From CAYGFH01 sp964356315 (lineage in GTDB: Bacteria; Patescibacteriota; Microgenomatia; UBA10105; UBA927), in the NCBI GenBank assembly GCA_964356315.1, contig CAYHHA010000002.1, positions 1 to 64,000 of the forward strand: a DNA stretch of 64,000 nt. The letters run 5' to 3'. Below the pieces are notes generated by a model. The model was not told the origin of the DNA. It saw nothing but the letters and a program-made list of their open reading frames with translations, and did not search any database. The stretch's first letter is position 1. The number at the start of each line of letters is the position of its first letter. The translations under genes were made by a program, and so were the position numbers. Positions 33,586-42,581 of this stretch are shown here, one piece after another.

Positions 33586-35355
33586 ATGAAACACCTTCAT
33601 GTGCTGAGGAGTATGGGTTATTCGGGTTTCAAAAACCTGAGACATTTCCTAAAATTGTATGGTGTTATTGTTATCTGTTGTGTATCCGCCTTTATTGTAC
33701 TTTGGCAATCTGCTCGAATAACTCCTCTTATAGATTATTCATATCAGGTAGAAAATGCTTTTCGCATATTTCAAGGAGATATGCCGTATAGAGACTTTTT
33801 CTTGGTTGTAGGTCCTGGAACGTATGAGGTTATGGCAACGCTTATGCATATAACAAATGGGTACAATCATATGGTTCAGATATATTTCACTATGATTGTT
33901 TCCGTTTGTACAATCATATTAACGTATAGGATTTTACTGCTTATTGGTATACGCCCTTTGGTTTCGATCTTTATGGTTTTTCCTCTTCTGTTTTCGGGTC
34001 AAAGTATTTATCCATTTCCACTATATGATCCAAATGTGATGCTTGTCATGTTATTGGCAACGTATATTTTCTTATATCTCAGGAAGCATGAGATATGTGC
34101 TCTAGCATGGTACTCAATCGCAGGAGCTGCTTGTGCAGTTCCCATATTTTTTAAGCAAAATACTGGTGGAATTTTTTTCCTATCAACAGCTGGTGTGTTG
34201 TTGCTTTCGGTGATAGTTGATAGAAACCGTCGAGCTGTTCATTCATTTATTGCGTTCATGTTCGGTGGAATCGTTGTAATAGCTGGTATTTTTTTGTGGC
34301 TTCTCATAAACAATGCACTCGATCAATTTATATTTCAAACCTTAATTTTCCCCAGATATTCCAAAAACCCTATGGACGCGATTCGTATAATTTTATATCA
34401 ATATGTTGAATATTGGGATTTGTACCGGGCTAATTGGAGGTTTTCGATTATTAGCACCGGAATATTTGCTGGACTTCTCGCATGGCAGACTTTTATAAAA
34501 AAGACTTTTCTTCACAAGAGCCCCTCATTTTTTTCTGTATTAATTATCACTCTGTTTTCAGGAATGTATTTTGTACATATATTCAAAGACACTGATCCAA
34601 TCGCACTTCACCATTCTTTTATTCTTTGGATATGGGTTACTCTAACAATCGGAGGAATTATCTCTATGATGGTTTCCCGATTTAAACATGCATCTGACGA
34701 TGTTAGTATGATATTTTTCCCAATAGTATTTATAACAAGTGTCCATGCGACATTTTTATCTCATGGTATTGTTGATTCAAGCCAGCATATGTGGCCGTTT
34801 GCTATTGTATTACTGGGATATATATTCAATGCAGTTAAATCACATATAACGTTTCGTTTTTGGCAATCATTGGGCTTTTGTATACTCATAATGCTATCTG
34901 CAATTCTTGCAAGATCCGTGATACAGAATTACTCTATGGGTTTTATAGACTCCTCTGGGGAAATGGGATATGCGACAAGAAAAGAACTGTTGGGACTAGG
35001 TACGCCAGGAACTTGGATTTTAAATTTTGAAGCGATGCTTAAATACACTGATATTAATATTCCAAAAAATTCCAGCGTTGCATTTTTACCCGGAGAAGAT
35101 CCATTTTTTGCGGCTTCTGGCAGAAAAAATCCACTTCAGTTTTCTCTTCTTCATGCAGGAGTCTATACATTGCAACCATCTATGGTTGTAAACGAGTTGT
35201 TGGAGAAGAATGTTCAATGGATCGTCGCAAAAAATACACAACAAACATATCCTTGGTTATGGATATCCAATTGGGAGGATATTTCAAAATGGGTAAAACA
35301 AAGTTATTCGATCGTTGTTACAATAGGGAATTACGATATATATAAAAAAATATAA
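33586..35355 (+). CDS. GT-C-type polytopic membrane glycosyltransferase-like protein
   Basis: This 589-residue protein has 11-12 predicted membrane helices. After the first helix it has DYSYQVENAFRIFQGDMPYRDFF and then GPGTY, a pattern of GT39/GT87-like GT-C enzymes whose catalytic aspartate lies in the first external loop. A soluble C-terminal domain follows (about 500-589). It would transfer a sugar from a lipid-linked donor outside the membrane. It precedes a radical SAM and a methyltransferase gene. Confidence 0.75.
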   Translation: MKHLHVLRSMGYSGFKNLRHFLKLYGVIVICCVSAFIVLWQSARITPLIDYSYQVENAFRIFQGDMPYRDFFLVVGPGTYEVMATLMHITNGYNHMVQIYFTMIVSVCTIILTYRILLLIGIRPLVSIFMVFPLLFSGQSIYPFPLYDPNVMLVMLLATYIFLYLRKHEICALAWYSIAGAACAVPIFFKQNTGGIFFLSTAGVLLLSVIVDRNRRAVHSFIAFMFGGIVVIAGIFLWLLINNALDQFIFQTLIFPRYSKNPMDAIRIILYQYVEYWDLYRANWRFSIISTGIFAGLLAWQTFIKKTFLHKSPSFFSVLIITLFSGMYFVHIFKDTDPIALHHSFILWIWVTLTIGGIISMMVSRFKHASDDVSMIFFPIVFITSVHATFLSHGIVDSSQHMWPFAIVLLGYIFNAVKSHITFRFWQSLGFCILIMLSAILARSVIQNYSMGFIDSSGEMGYATRKELLGLGTPGTWILNFEAMLKYTDINIPKNSSVAFLPGEDPFFAASGRKNPLQFSLLHAGVYTLQPSMVVNELLEKNVQWIVAKNTQQTYPWLWISNWEDISKWVKQSYSIVVTIGNYDIYKKI

Positions 35356-35417
35356 TATTGTATTGACTGTAGACGTGAATTGTGGGAAAGTATGAAGATT
35401 AACTTGCCTCATCTTAC

Positions 35418-36590
35418 ATGGATATATTTTCAAATTCTTCAAAATTATCTCTAGCACGTGCGACCCTTTTCCAAAATACGCCCATTTATGTTCAGTTTTA
35501 TATAACTGCACGATGCAATCTTACGTGCCAGCAATGTAATATCAGATACGCAAATGCAGACATGCGGGAGTGTACTCTGGAAGAAATAAAAAAAATTGCT
35601 GATAACTTCGCCTCAATAGGAGTCGCTATGGTCCTTCTCACTGGAGGAGAGCCATTTGTTCGAGCTGATTTACCGGAGATTATCCGAGAATTTGAATCTC
35701 GAGGAATTCATGTTCGAATGCAAACAAACGGACTTGCATCAAAGGAAGCTATTCAAAAAGTTATCGAATATGGCGGCAAAGACATATCTATATCATTAGA
35801 CTCACTTTCTCAAAAAACACAAGATTCGATAAATGGAGGATTCATACGTTCATGGAATCGAGCGATTGAATCCATTTCGTATTTTACCCAGTATTTGCCA
35901 AAGAAAGACAGTTTTGCATCCCTAGGGTGCGTGATCCAGCGAGATAATTTAGATGACATAGAGGATGTTATTCGATTTGGCACAAAGATCGGTTGGCATA
36001 CTTCGTTGGTTCCTATACACGTATCGGATACCTTTCACCCATTGGGATTTCGCACATACAACAAATCATTGCGATTTCGTGAGTCCGAATTTTCGAAAGT
36101 TCACGCTTTGGTCGAGCGCGTACGAGAAATGAGAAATGAAGGATATCTATTATATGATAGTGATCAATATCTGGATGATATAAAGCTATTTATTCAAGGT
36201 AAACCAACCGCATGGAGAAATAAAAATGGTGGGGTATGCGATAGTCCAAATTTATACTTTGCAGTGTTACCAAACGGAGATTTTGCTCCCTGCTGTGATT
36301 GGAGAATGCCGAGCTCTAGTCACACGTATTCAAGCGATTTCCCTACCATGTATAGAGATCGATTTTTTCGAAGCGATGTGTATGCAATAACAAGTGCATG
36401 TGAAGGGTGCATGTATGGGAGTTATCCTGAGATGACAATTTCTATGCGATATTGGAAGGCAAAATTGCAGAGGATAAAAACATTTGTGACACATCCTGTT
36501 CAAAAAAATTGGCCGGTATCATACGAAGAGATGATTACTTTAGCAAAACAGATTTCTAAAGACAAAAGACATAGTATTTCAAAACGATAA
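35418..36590 (+). CDS. Radical SAM/SPASM-domain protein
   Basis: This 390-residue protein has the [4Fe-4S] motif CNLTCQQC (Cys33, Cys37, Cys40) and the radical SAM barrel landmarks TGGEPF and SISLDSL. A C-terminal SPASM-like region (about 270-340) contains Cys in GGVCDSPN, FAPCCDW and ACEGCMYG for auxiliary clusters. No small precursor peptide gene was seen nearby, so a RiPP role is not supported. It is 3 bases from the following methyltransferase gene and probably acts with it. Confidence 0.88.
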   Translation: MDIFSNSSKLSLARATLFQNTPIYVQFYITARCNLTCQQCNIRYANADMRECTLEEIKKIADNFASIGVAMVLLTGGEPFVRADLPEIIREFESRGIHVRMQTNGLASKEAIQKVIEYGGKDISISLDSLSQKTQDSINGGFIRSWNRAIESISYFTQYLPKKDSFASLGCVIQRDNLDDIEDVIRFGTKIGWHTSLVPIHVSDTFHPLGFRTYNKSLRFRESEFSKVHALVERVREMRNEGYLLYDSDQYLDDIKLFIQGKPTAWRNKNGGVCDSPNLYFAVLPNGDFAPCCDWRMPSSSHTYSSDFPTMYRDRFFRSDVYAITSACEGCMYGSYPEMTISMRYWKAKLQRIKTFVTHPVQKNWPVSYEEMITLAKQISKDKRHSISKR

Positions 36591-36593
36591 CCT

Positions 36594-37814
36594 ATGCCAA
36601 AATTCCCACCGTACGAAAGCGCAGTACACCACTTCTTACTTCAGGCAAAACGTATATCAGAAATTGAACGATTGTTTAGTCCGTTGTCCTATGTTCAATG
36701 GCAAAAATTTATAGCATCATTTAAATTTGAAAAAATAAATTCGAAAACAATTGGAATCAAGTGGAGATATCCTAAATCGGGCGAGGCAACGTTTTTGATT
36801 GATCGCGCTGTATATTATACGCGAGGTGATACCACAGAGTCAGAGAAGAATCAAAAAAAGAATAAACTCATTTTTTCTGAAGATGAGGTAAAAAATGCAA
36901 ATGATAGATTGTTTTTTGGGCTTGTTGTAGGTGTTGCGAAAAAAGCAGGCTTGCATATCCACAAAGAAAATACTCCACATATATTTTATGATGGACGATC
37001 GATAAAGAGATTTTACGATGAAGAACATTTATCTGATGATTGGGCGAAAAGTATTCGCGTTTCCGATATTGATGTTGTTCAGATGAATGAGTCATGTACC
37101 GCTCCAGAAATGCGTTTCATTATGAAGAGATTGGGAAATATCAAAGGAAAATCTTTGTTGGATATTGGATGCGGGCTAGGAGAGGCGAGTGTCTACTTCG
37201 CTTTAAAAGGAGCACGTGTTCTGTCTATGGATATATCTCATTTTATGACGGATACAACTGTGAAATTAGCAAAGGCAAATGGAGTAACAGTCCGCACACA
37301 CCAGTCATCTATCGAACACTTTAAACTCGCGAAGCCAGAAAAGTTTGATATTATTTATGTCGGAAATTTATTCCATCATGTTGATATCGATAAAGCGCTT
37401 CAGCATATTGTTCGTTATCTAAAATCAGACGGGATCTTGGTTAGCTGGGAGCCTGTCGCGTATAACCCGATTATAAATATATATAGAAGAATTGCGACCA
37501 AAGTAAGGTCGAAAGATGAACGGCCTATCAAAATAGCAGACTTAGAAAAATTTCATACATATTTTTCTCGAGTGGAAACAACATGGTACTGGTTAACGAC
37601 GCTGATAATCTTCATACTTATGGCAGTTGTCCAGCGCAGAAATCCGAACACTGAGAGATATTGGAAATCCGTGGTGAAAGAAGGGAGCTCATGGAGGTGG
37701 ATACATGTTCCTCTCTCAAAAATAGATTCCGCACTCTTGAAGCTGATACCACCTCTTCGGTATTTATGTTGGAATATAGTAATTATTGCCTCAAAGCCAA
37801 AAAAATCTCATTGA
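36594..37814 (+). CDS. SAM-dependent methyltransferase, membrane-associated
   Basis: This 406-residue protein has motif I LLDIGCGLGEA near residue 190 and the rest of a class I Rossmann fold (VLSMDIS, IIYVGNLFHHV). The N-terminal 180 residues are unrecognised. The C-terminal hydrophobic stretch LTTLIIFILMAVV could anchor it to the membrane. It lies 3 bases after the radical SAM gene. A joint role in modifying a membrane lipid or glycan made with the GT-C enzyme is inference. Confidence 0.82.
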   Translation: MPKFPPYESAVHHFLLQAKRISEIERLFSPLSYVQWQKFIASFKFEKINSKTIGIKWRYPKSGEATFLIDRAVYYTRGDTTESEKNQKKNKLIFSEDEVKNANDRLFFGLVVGVAKKAGLHIHKENTPHIFYDGRSIKRFYDEEHLSDDWAKSIRVSDIDVVQMNESCTAPEMRFIMKRLGNIKGKSLLDIGCGLGEASVYFALKGARVLSMDISHFMTDTTVKLAKANGVTVRTHQSSIEHFKLAKPEKFDIIYVGNLFHHVDIDKALQHIVRYLKSDGILVSWEPVAYNPIINIYRRIATKVRSKDERPIKIADLEKFHTYFSRVETTWYWLTTLIIFILMAVVQRRNPNTERYWKSVVKEGSSWRWIHVPLSKIDSALLKLIPPLRYLCWNIVIIASKPKKSH

Positions 37815-37817
37815 AAT

Positions 37818-38849
37818 CTATTTCTGTATAAACATTGCGTCTCCAAAGCTATAGAATCGGTAATTTGCATCTATCGCTTTCTGATACGCATTTTTTATGA
37901 GTGTAGTTCCTGCAAATGCACTTACCAATACGATGAGTGTTGATTTAGGGAGATGAAAATTTGTAAGCATAGCATCCACAATAGAAAATGCATATCCTGG
38001 AGTGATAAAAATGTTAACATCTCCCGAGAATTCAGAAAGAATACCGTCATGTACTGCTGCTACTCCTTCGAGCGATCTGACCGTTGTGGTTCCTACAGCC
38101 ACAATGCGTCGTTTATTTTTTTTTGCTGAATTTATTTGTTCTGCAGTCTGTTTTGAGATGTGCACCCATTCGCTATGCATCACATGGGATTCTAGTGTCT
38201 CTGTCTTTATCGGCATAAACGTACCTATCCCCACATGAAGCGTAATTTCTATAATCTGGATGCCCTTTTCTTTGATTTGTTGGAGTATCGAATCAGTAAG
38301 ATGGAATCCTGCTGTGGGAGCTGCGACTGAACCAACTTGTGAGGCGTATACTGTTTGATACGATCCATCTGTTGGAATTTTTTTGATGTATGGTGGCACA
38401 GGGATTTCCCCATATGTATTTGCCAGCGCGATAACTTCTTCGTACGGTTTATTAAATGTGAGTCGAAACATTCCTTGCTCATCTTTATTTATAATGCTTG
38501 CATCAAAAAATTCAGCGATATGTATCGTATCGTGTACACGAATTTTTTTGCCAGGTTTCCCGAGTGCCATCCATTGATTGTCATGTACTGGACGAATGAG
38601 AAAAATTTCTACCGTTGCGCCGCTAGGTGTTTTTCCATGTAATCTGGCTTTGAATACTTTTGTGTTGTTGATAACTAACACATCAGTAGTATTGAGGAAC
38701 GACACAAAGTCCTTTACATAGGAAAGTTGTATAGACTCTTTTGGAGTATCTAGTACCATGAGATTTGCTGACTCTCTTGGGTTGGCTGGAAATTGAGCGA
38801 TCCTCTCTGGAGGTAAAATGAATGAAAAATTATCAATCGGTTGATTCAT
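37818..38849 (-). CDS. queA: S-adenosylmethionine:tRNA ribosyltransferase-isomerase
   Basis: This 343-residue enzyme adds the epoxycyclopentane-diol group from SAM to preQ1 at tRNA position 34, the penultimate step of queuosine synthesis. Family landmarks are FILPPERIAQFP, VPPYIKK, GSVAAPTAGFHLT and the C-terminal NFHLPKSTLIVLVSAFAG. Length is normal. The start at 38849 follows TACAAT by 7 bases; an in-frame ATG at 38939 is rejected. Targets would include tRNA-Asn, which here carries an intron next to position 34. Confidence 0.96.
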   Translation of the reverse strand: MNQPIDNFSFILPPERIAQFPANPRESANLMVLDTPKESIQLSYVKDFVSFLNTTDVLVINNTKVFKARLHGKTPSGATVEIFLIRPVHDNQWMALGKPGKKIRVHDTIHIAEFFDASIINKDEQGMFRLTFNKPYEEVIALANTYGEIPVPPYIKKIPTDGSYQTVYASQVGSVAAPTAGFHLTDSILQQIKEKGIQIIEITLHVGIGTFMPIKTETLESHVMHSEWVHISKQTAEQINSAKKNKRRIVAVGTTTVRSLEGVAAVHDGILSEFSGDVNIFITPGYAFSIVDAMLTNFHLPKSTLIVLVSAFAGTTLIKNAYQKAIDANYRFYSFGDAMFIQK

Positions 38850-38856
38850 GATATGT

Positions 38857-38908
38857 ATTGTATCGTAAATCCGAAAAGCTCGATATACCGCTGTATTTAC
38901 AGTATAAT
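38857..38908. promoter_or_regulatory. Divergent promoters of queA and the EEP gene
   Basis: TACAAT on the minus strand (38857-38862) lies 7 bases before queA ATG 38849. TATAAT on the plus strand (38903-38908) lies 8 bases before ATG 38917. Confidence 0.6.
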
Positions 38909-38916
38909 GACAGTTC

Positions 38917-39615
38917 ATGGCACAGCTTAGAGTTCTCACTTATAACGTTCAAACAGGAAAACGTATAGATCTCATTATCGATTGGTTAAATAGGATTCCT
39001 GACACTGATATTATTTGCCTTCAGGAATTTCCAAAAGATAAAATTATCGAATGTAAAGAATTGTTAAGTAGGGTTCCATACGGATATGCGTATGCCGAGG
39101 CGTTTACGTTTCGAAAACGAACGTTCGGGGAGCTAACCATATATAGGAAGGACCGATTAAAATCTGTCCACTGCGACAGTATCCCTCTCGGAATAAACGG
39201 CATGGAACGCAGAATTCTACGAACTACTATCCCAAGAAGTTGTTTGTCGCTAAAAGGAACATTGGAAGGTCAACAAATTATTGTGGTCAATATCCATGTT
39301 GTTGCATTGGCAATGAACGCAGTTAAATATACTCAAGTAGAACAATTGATTGAAAATCTTCGAAAGATTCAATTGCCAATCATACTTCTAGGGGATTTTA
39401 ATATTTCTAGCATACTTGGAAAAAAGCGATTACTGATCCAGTTAAAGAAAGCAGGATACACGGCGCATCCAAACAAAATTACTACACACAGAGTTGGGAT
39501 AATTCGACATCAATTTGATTATGTTTTTGGGAAAAAATGTCAAATTATAGAGCAAAAAGCAGAGCGAATTAAGTACTCTGACCATTATCCTGTCCGCGCT
39601 GTTTGTGAATTCTAG
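38917..39615 (+). CDS. Endonuclease/exonuclease/phosphatase-family hydrolase
   Basis: This 232-residue protein has the EEP fold: LTYNVQTG at the start, catalytic Glu in CLQEFP, NIHVV, LLGDFN and the C-terminal SDHYPV with the catalytic Asp-His pair. It could hydrolyse phosphodiesters in nucleic acids, lipids or nucleotides. No export signal is seen. Its TAG stop and that of the convergent GH130 gene share the palindrome CTAG. Confidence 0.88.
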   Translation: MAQLRVLTYNVQTGKRIDLIIDWLNRIPDTDIICLQEFPKDKIIECKELLSRVPYGYAYAEAFTFRKRTFGELTIYRKDRLKSVHCDSIPLGINGMERRILRTTIPRSCLSLKGTLEGQQIIVVNIHVVALAMNAVKYTQVEQLIENLRKIQLPIILLGDFNISSILGKKRLLIQLKKAGYTAHPNKITTHRVGIIRHQFDYVFGKKCQIIEQKAERIKYSDHYPVRAVCEF

Positions 39616-40577
39616 ATAACGACTTCCATAAGTCGACAAAGCTCCTCTACTGAGCAGGTGGCAAGGCACGTTGTTGTATCGGCGGCACCATAATAAATAC
39701 CGAGAGTATCGTTGTGGATGACCGCTCCTGTTGGGAAGATAACGTTTGCAATATTTCCAGCTCTCTCATACTCCATTTCCGGAAATAATATTGGATCATG
39801 CATTCTTTTTAGAATTTTTTGCGGGTTTTGTTTGTCGACTATCACAGCTTCTATTCCAAAAAATTTATGTGAAGTGTTATAGCTTTTTATATAGCTATAG
39901 ATAATAAGCCAACCTTCTCGTATTAAAAGGGGCGGAGCTCCAATTTCTACATGATCATGTGTTGTCCGAAGGAGGGAAAGTGCATGTGATGGTAAAGATT
40001 TATACCAGTCATTCCAAAATGAATGGTTCCATAGGTCTGATAGAGAGTCGACGTACGCAATACCGATTGTTGAAGGGGGAAGATCGGAGTTTGCCGTTAT
40101 GAGGGCAGCAAATTTATTGTTAATTTTTTCGGGGAAAAGAGTCAGTGCCTTTGAATTAAACGGCGTTGCATGAAATTTGTGATCAATGGTAAAGAAATCC
40201 TTTGTTGTAGCAATCCCTACAGATATTCCGCTAGGAGCTGGTGGCCACTGCGAGAGGGCAGTGTAGCTGATGTAAAACGTATCATCGATCTGGGTGATAC
40301 GTGGGTCTTCACAGCCGAATTTTTCCCAAGGTTCAGTTGGGGATATTAATTGTCTTCTATTGAGATATGATACGCGATCAAAACTGATCGCATGCCCGAT
40401 TGTTGATAGTTCAAGTGTTTTGGACTCAATAGTTAAAGGAGTTGACTGCGCTCTATAGAGCATGTGATACCCATCTGTTGATTGGATGGGGCACCCGTTG
40501 AAAGACCCATTTTTTTCCCAAGGTAAATCTGATGGTGTAAGAATCGGATTGTGTGCAAACCGAAGTGCTAATGACAT
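39612..40577 (-). CDS. GH130-family glycoside phosphorylase/hydrolase
   Basis: This 321-residue five-bladed propeller protein belongs to GH130 (beta-mannoside phosphorylases and mannosidases). It begins NPILTPSDLPWEKNGSFNG and has the diagnostic GCEDPRIT segment and a late YERAGNIANVIFPTG. It follows the larger GH130 gene by 9 bases, so the pair forms an operon. Whether it cleaves beta-mannosides with phosphate or water cannot be told. Confidence 0.87.
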   Translation of the reverse strand: MSLALRFAHNPILTPSDLPWEKNGSFNGCPIQSTDGYHMLYRAQSTPLTIESKTLELSTIGHAISFDRVSYLNRRQLISPTEPWEKFGCEDPRITQIDDTFYISYTALSQWPPAPSGISVGIATTKDFFTIDHKFHATPFNSKALTLFPEKINNKFAALITANSDLPPSTIGIAYVDSLSDLWNHSFWNDWYKSLPSHALSLLRTTHDHVEIGAPPLLIREGWLIIYSYIKSYNTSHKFFGIEAVIVDKQNPQKILKRMHDPILFPEMEYERAGNIANVIFPTGAVIHNDTLGIYYGAADTTTCLATCSVEELCRLMEVVI

Positions 40578-40586
40578 ACTATCAAT

Positions 40587-42434
40587 TTAATGTAAGACCG
40601 GTCTTCCTGACAATGGCGTCAGAGTTGCTGCAGTATCATGAGTCAGATGATCCATAAAATCATCAAGCGGGGCTGTGGCGATGCACGTAACCGTATCAGC
40701 TCCGCCATAGTAGACATGGAGTCTGTTTCCAACAATAGCCGAACCGCATGGATATGCGACACCAGCTTTAAATCCTTCGTTTTCATACCATTCTGTGGGT
40801 TCAAGAATTGGTTTTACTGATCTATGAAGTACTTTTGCTGGATTATTTTTATCCAGAAGCATAGCCCCCATTTTATATCTATATGAATCATTGTCGCCAA
40901 CCGCCTGATAGATAAGAAGCCATCCTTCTGGAGTGTCAAGTGGTGTCGCTCCTACGCCAACTTTTCTACTATCCCAAAATCCGGGTCGAGGCGATATTTT
41001 ATCATGACCAACTAACCACTTTGTTTCACCATCAAAATTCAAATCATCCACATAATCTACGAGGATATGAGGAAATATTCTGTGAAATAACACATATTTC
41101 CCATTGATCTTTTCTGGAAGTAAACAGGCATTTTTATTTACCTGACCTGGTCTCGAGATAAGTACGGGTTTTTGCCAATTCCAATTATGCGCAACAAAAT
41201 CTTTCACATCTATGGAAGACAGCGCGACTCTTGGCTCACTCCATCCGTTATATGCGACATAGGTCATATAAATTTTATCATCCAATTTTGTGAGCCTTGG
41301 ATCTTCACACCCTCCTGAGCATCCACCACCTGATGCAAATGGGGAATATTCGCCACCGCCCGTATATGGAGAGCTACTTTCAAATGATGCTGTGGGGACA
41401 TATGCAGGCATATCAAGTCGTTCATCAAAATTAATACCATCTTCACTAGATGCATATCCAAGCACGGATACATCTTCGTTGCCGATCGCGCGGTATAACA
41501 TATGAACACGGCCTTCGGCATACACAGCTCCTGGATTAAAGACCGCTCTTGATTCCCAAAAATGATCCACAATAGGCTTGATAATTGGATTGCTTGTTAA
41601 TTTGTTTAGTAAAAATGCAGGTTTATTTGCTTGATAGGAGCCTAAGCTTGCAAACTGTGGATGAGTAATTGCGAATAGCCCATCTGTGTCAGATACCCAG
41701 TATGAGATGTAAGAGTCAGCAAATGCAAGAAGTCCAACGGGTAATGCGTGTTTTTCGTGCCATGACTGTGGTGATTCCCAAATAGGTTCGTTATATGCTC
41801 TGAGTATTTTTCTCGGGTTTTCCTTATCAAATAATACTGCTTGAATTGCTGTCGATTTTTCTTTAAAAACATAATACAACATGAGAATGCCATCTTTTGC
41901 CACTTGAGCGTGTGCGACATGAACAGGGAATTCTCCAAAAAAATCTTTATGAGCAGCAAGAACTGGTTCCGGATCCAAATTCCAAGAAACCAGATCGTTT
42001 GATGTCGCAATTGAAATCTCATTTTCTCCGGTATACATAACGAATCCGCCCTGATGAGTATAATTATCAACAATGACACCAGTTTCTTTTATATTTGAAG
42101 CTCTGCCGATTCTCTGAAATCTGATAAGATCTTTTGAAGTTGCCACATAGGTACTGGTAAACTTTTCTTTTCGATATTTGAATAAGAGGATGTATTTATC
42201 TCCGACTTTTGAAATACGGAAATCCTGGCATTTATGAGGATTCACATTTCGACGTTTTTCATCTACGATTTTTGTCGCATTAGTATGCGGTATAAAGGTA
42301 AATCCATCCTGACTACTGTCAGTTTGGAAAAATTTTTCGTTCTCTTCTGCGGTGTGATAGAGAAAAATAGATGTGCCATTTGAAGCAACGCCCAAAGGCA
42401 CGGTATCATTGGAGATCCGTGAGTTCTGATCCAT
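40587..42434 (-). CDS. Two-domain GH130-like protein
   Basis: This 615-residue protein carries two related propeller domains. The C-terminal one (about 270-590) has the GH130 landmarks NPIIKP, FNPGAVYAEGRVHMLYRAIG, GCEDPRLT and GFKAGVAYPCGSAIV. The N-terminal one (about 5-265) lacks several of these motifs and may be a degenerate or substrate-binding copy. It precedes the single-domain GH130 gene. No signal peptide is visible, so cytoplasmic turnover of an imported or stored mannoside is likely. Confidence 0.82.
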   Translation of the reverse strand: MDQNSRISNDTVPLGVASNGTSIFLYHTAEENEKFFQTDSSQDGFTFIPHTNATKIVDEKRRNVNPHKCQDFRISKVGDKYILLFKYRKEKFTSTYVATSKDLIRFQRIGRASNIKETGVIVDNYTHQGGFVMYTGENEISIATSNDLVSWNLDPEPVLAAHKDFFGEFPVHVAHAQVAKDGILMLYYVFKEKSTAIQAVLFDKENPRKILRAYNEPIWESPQSWHEKHALPVGLLAFADSYISYWVSDTDGLFAITHPQFASLGSYQANKPAFLLNKLTSNPIIKPIVDHFWESRAVFNPGAVYAEGRVHMLYRAIGNEDVSVLGYASSEDGINFDERLDMPAYVPTASFESSSPYTGGGEYSPFASGGGCSGGCEDPRLTKLDDKIYMTYVAYNGWSEPRVALSSIDVKDFVAHNWNWQKPVLISRPGQVNKNACLLPEKINGKYVLFHRIFPHILVDYVDDLNFDGETKWLVGHDKISPRPGFWDSRKVGVGATPLDTPEGWLLIYQAVGDNDSYRYKMGAMLLDKNNPAKVLHRSVKPILEPTEWYENEGFKAGVAYPCGSAIVGNRLHVYYGGADTVTCIATAPLDDFMDHLTHDTAATLTPLSGRPVLH

Positions 42435-42581
42435 ACAAAAATAATGACAAAAAAATGAGCGACTACTATCTGTAAATTACACCGTTTTTCTCTCTCTGTA
42501 TATACCCATTTTGTTACAGGATATCATTTTTTGTGCGATAGCATGACGCTAAACAGACCAAGTGGGGCAGAACCAGATTTA

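Noticed and set aside
35418..37814. RiPP biosynthesis cluster around the radical SAM/SPASM gene
   Set aside because: No small precursor ORF or recognition-element protein was found next to it.
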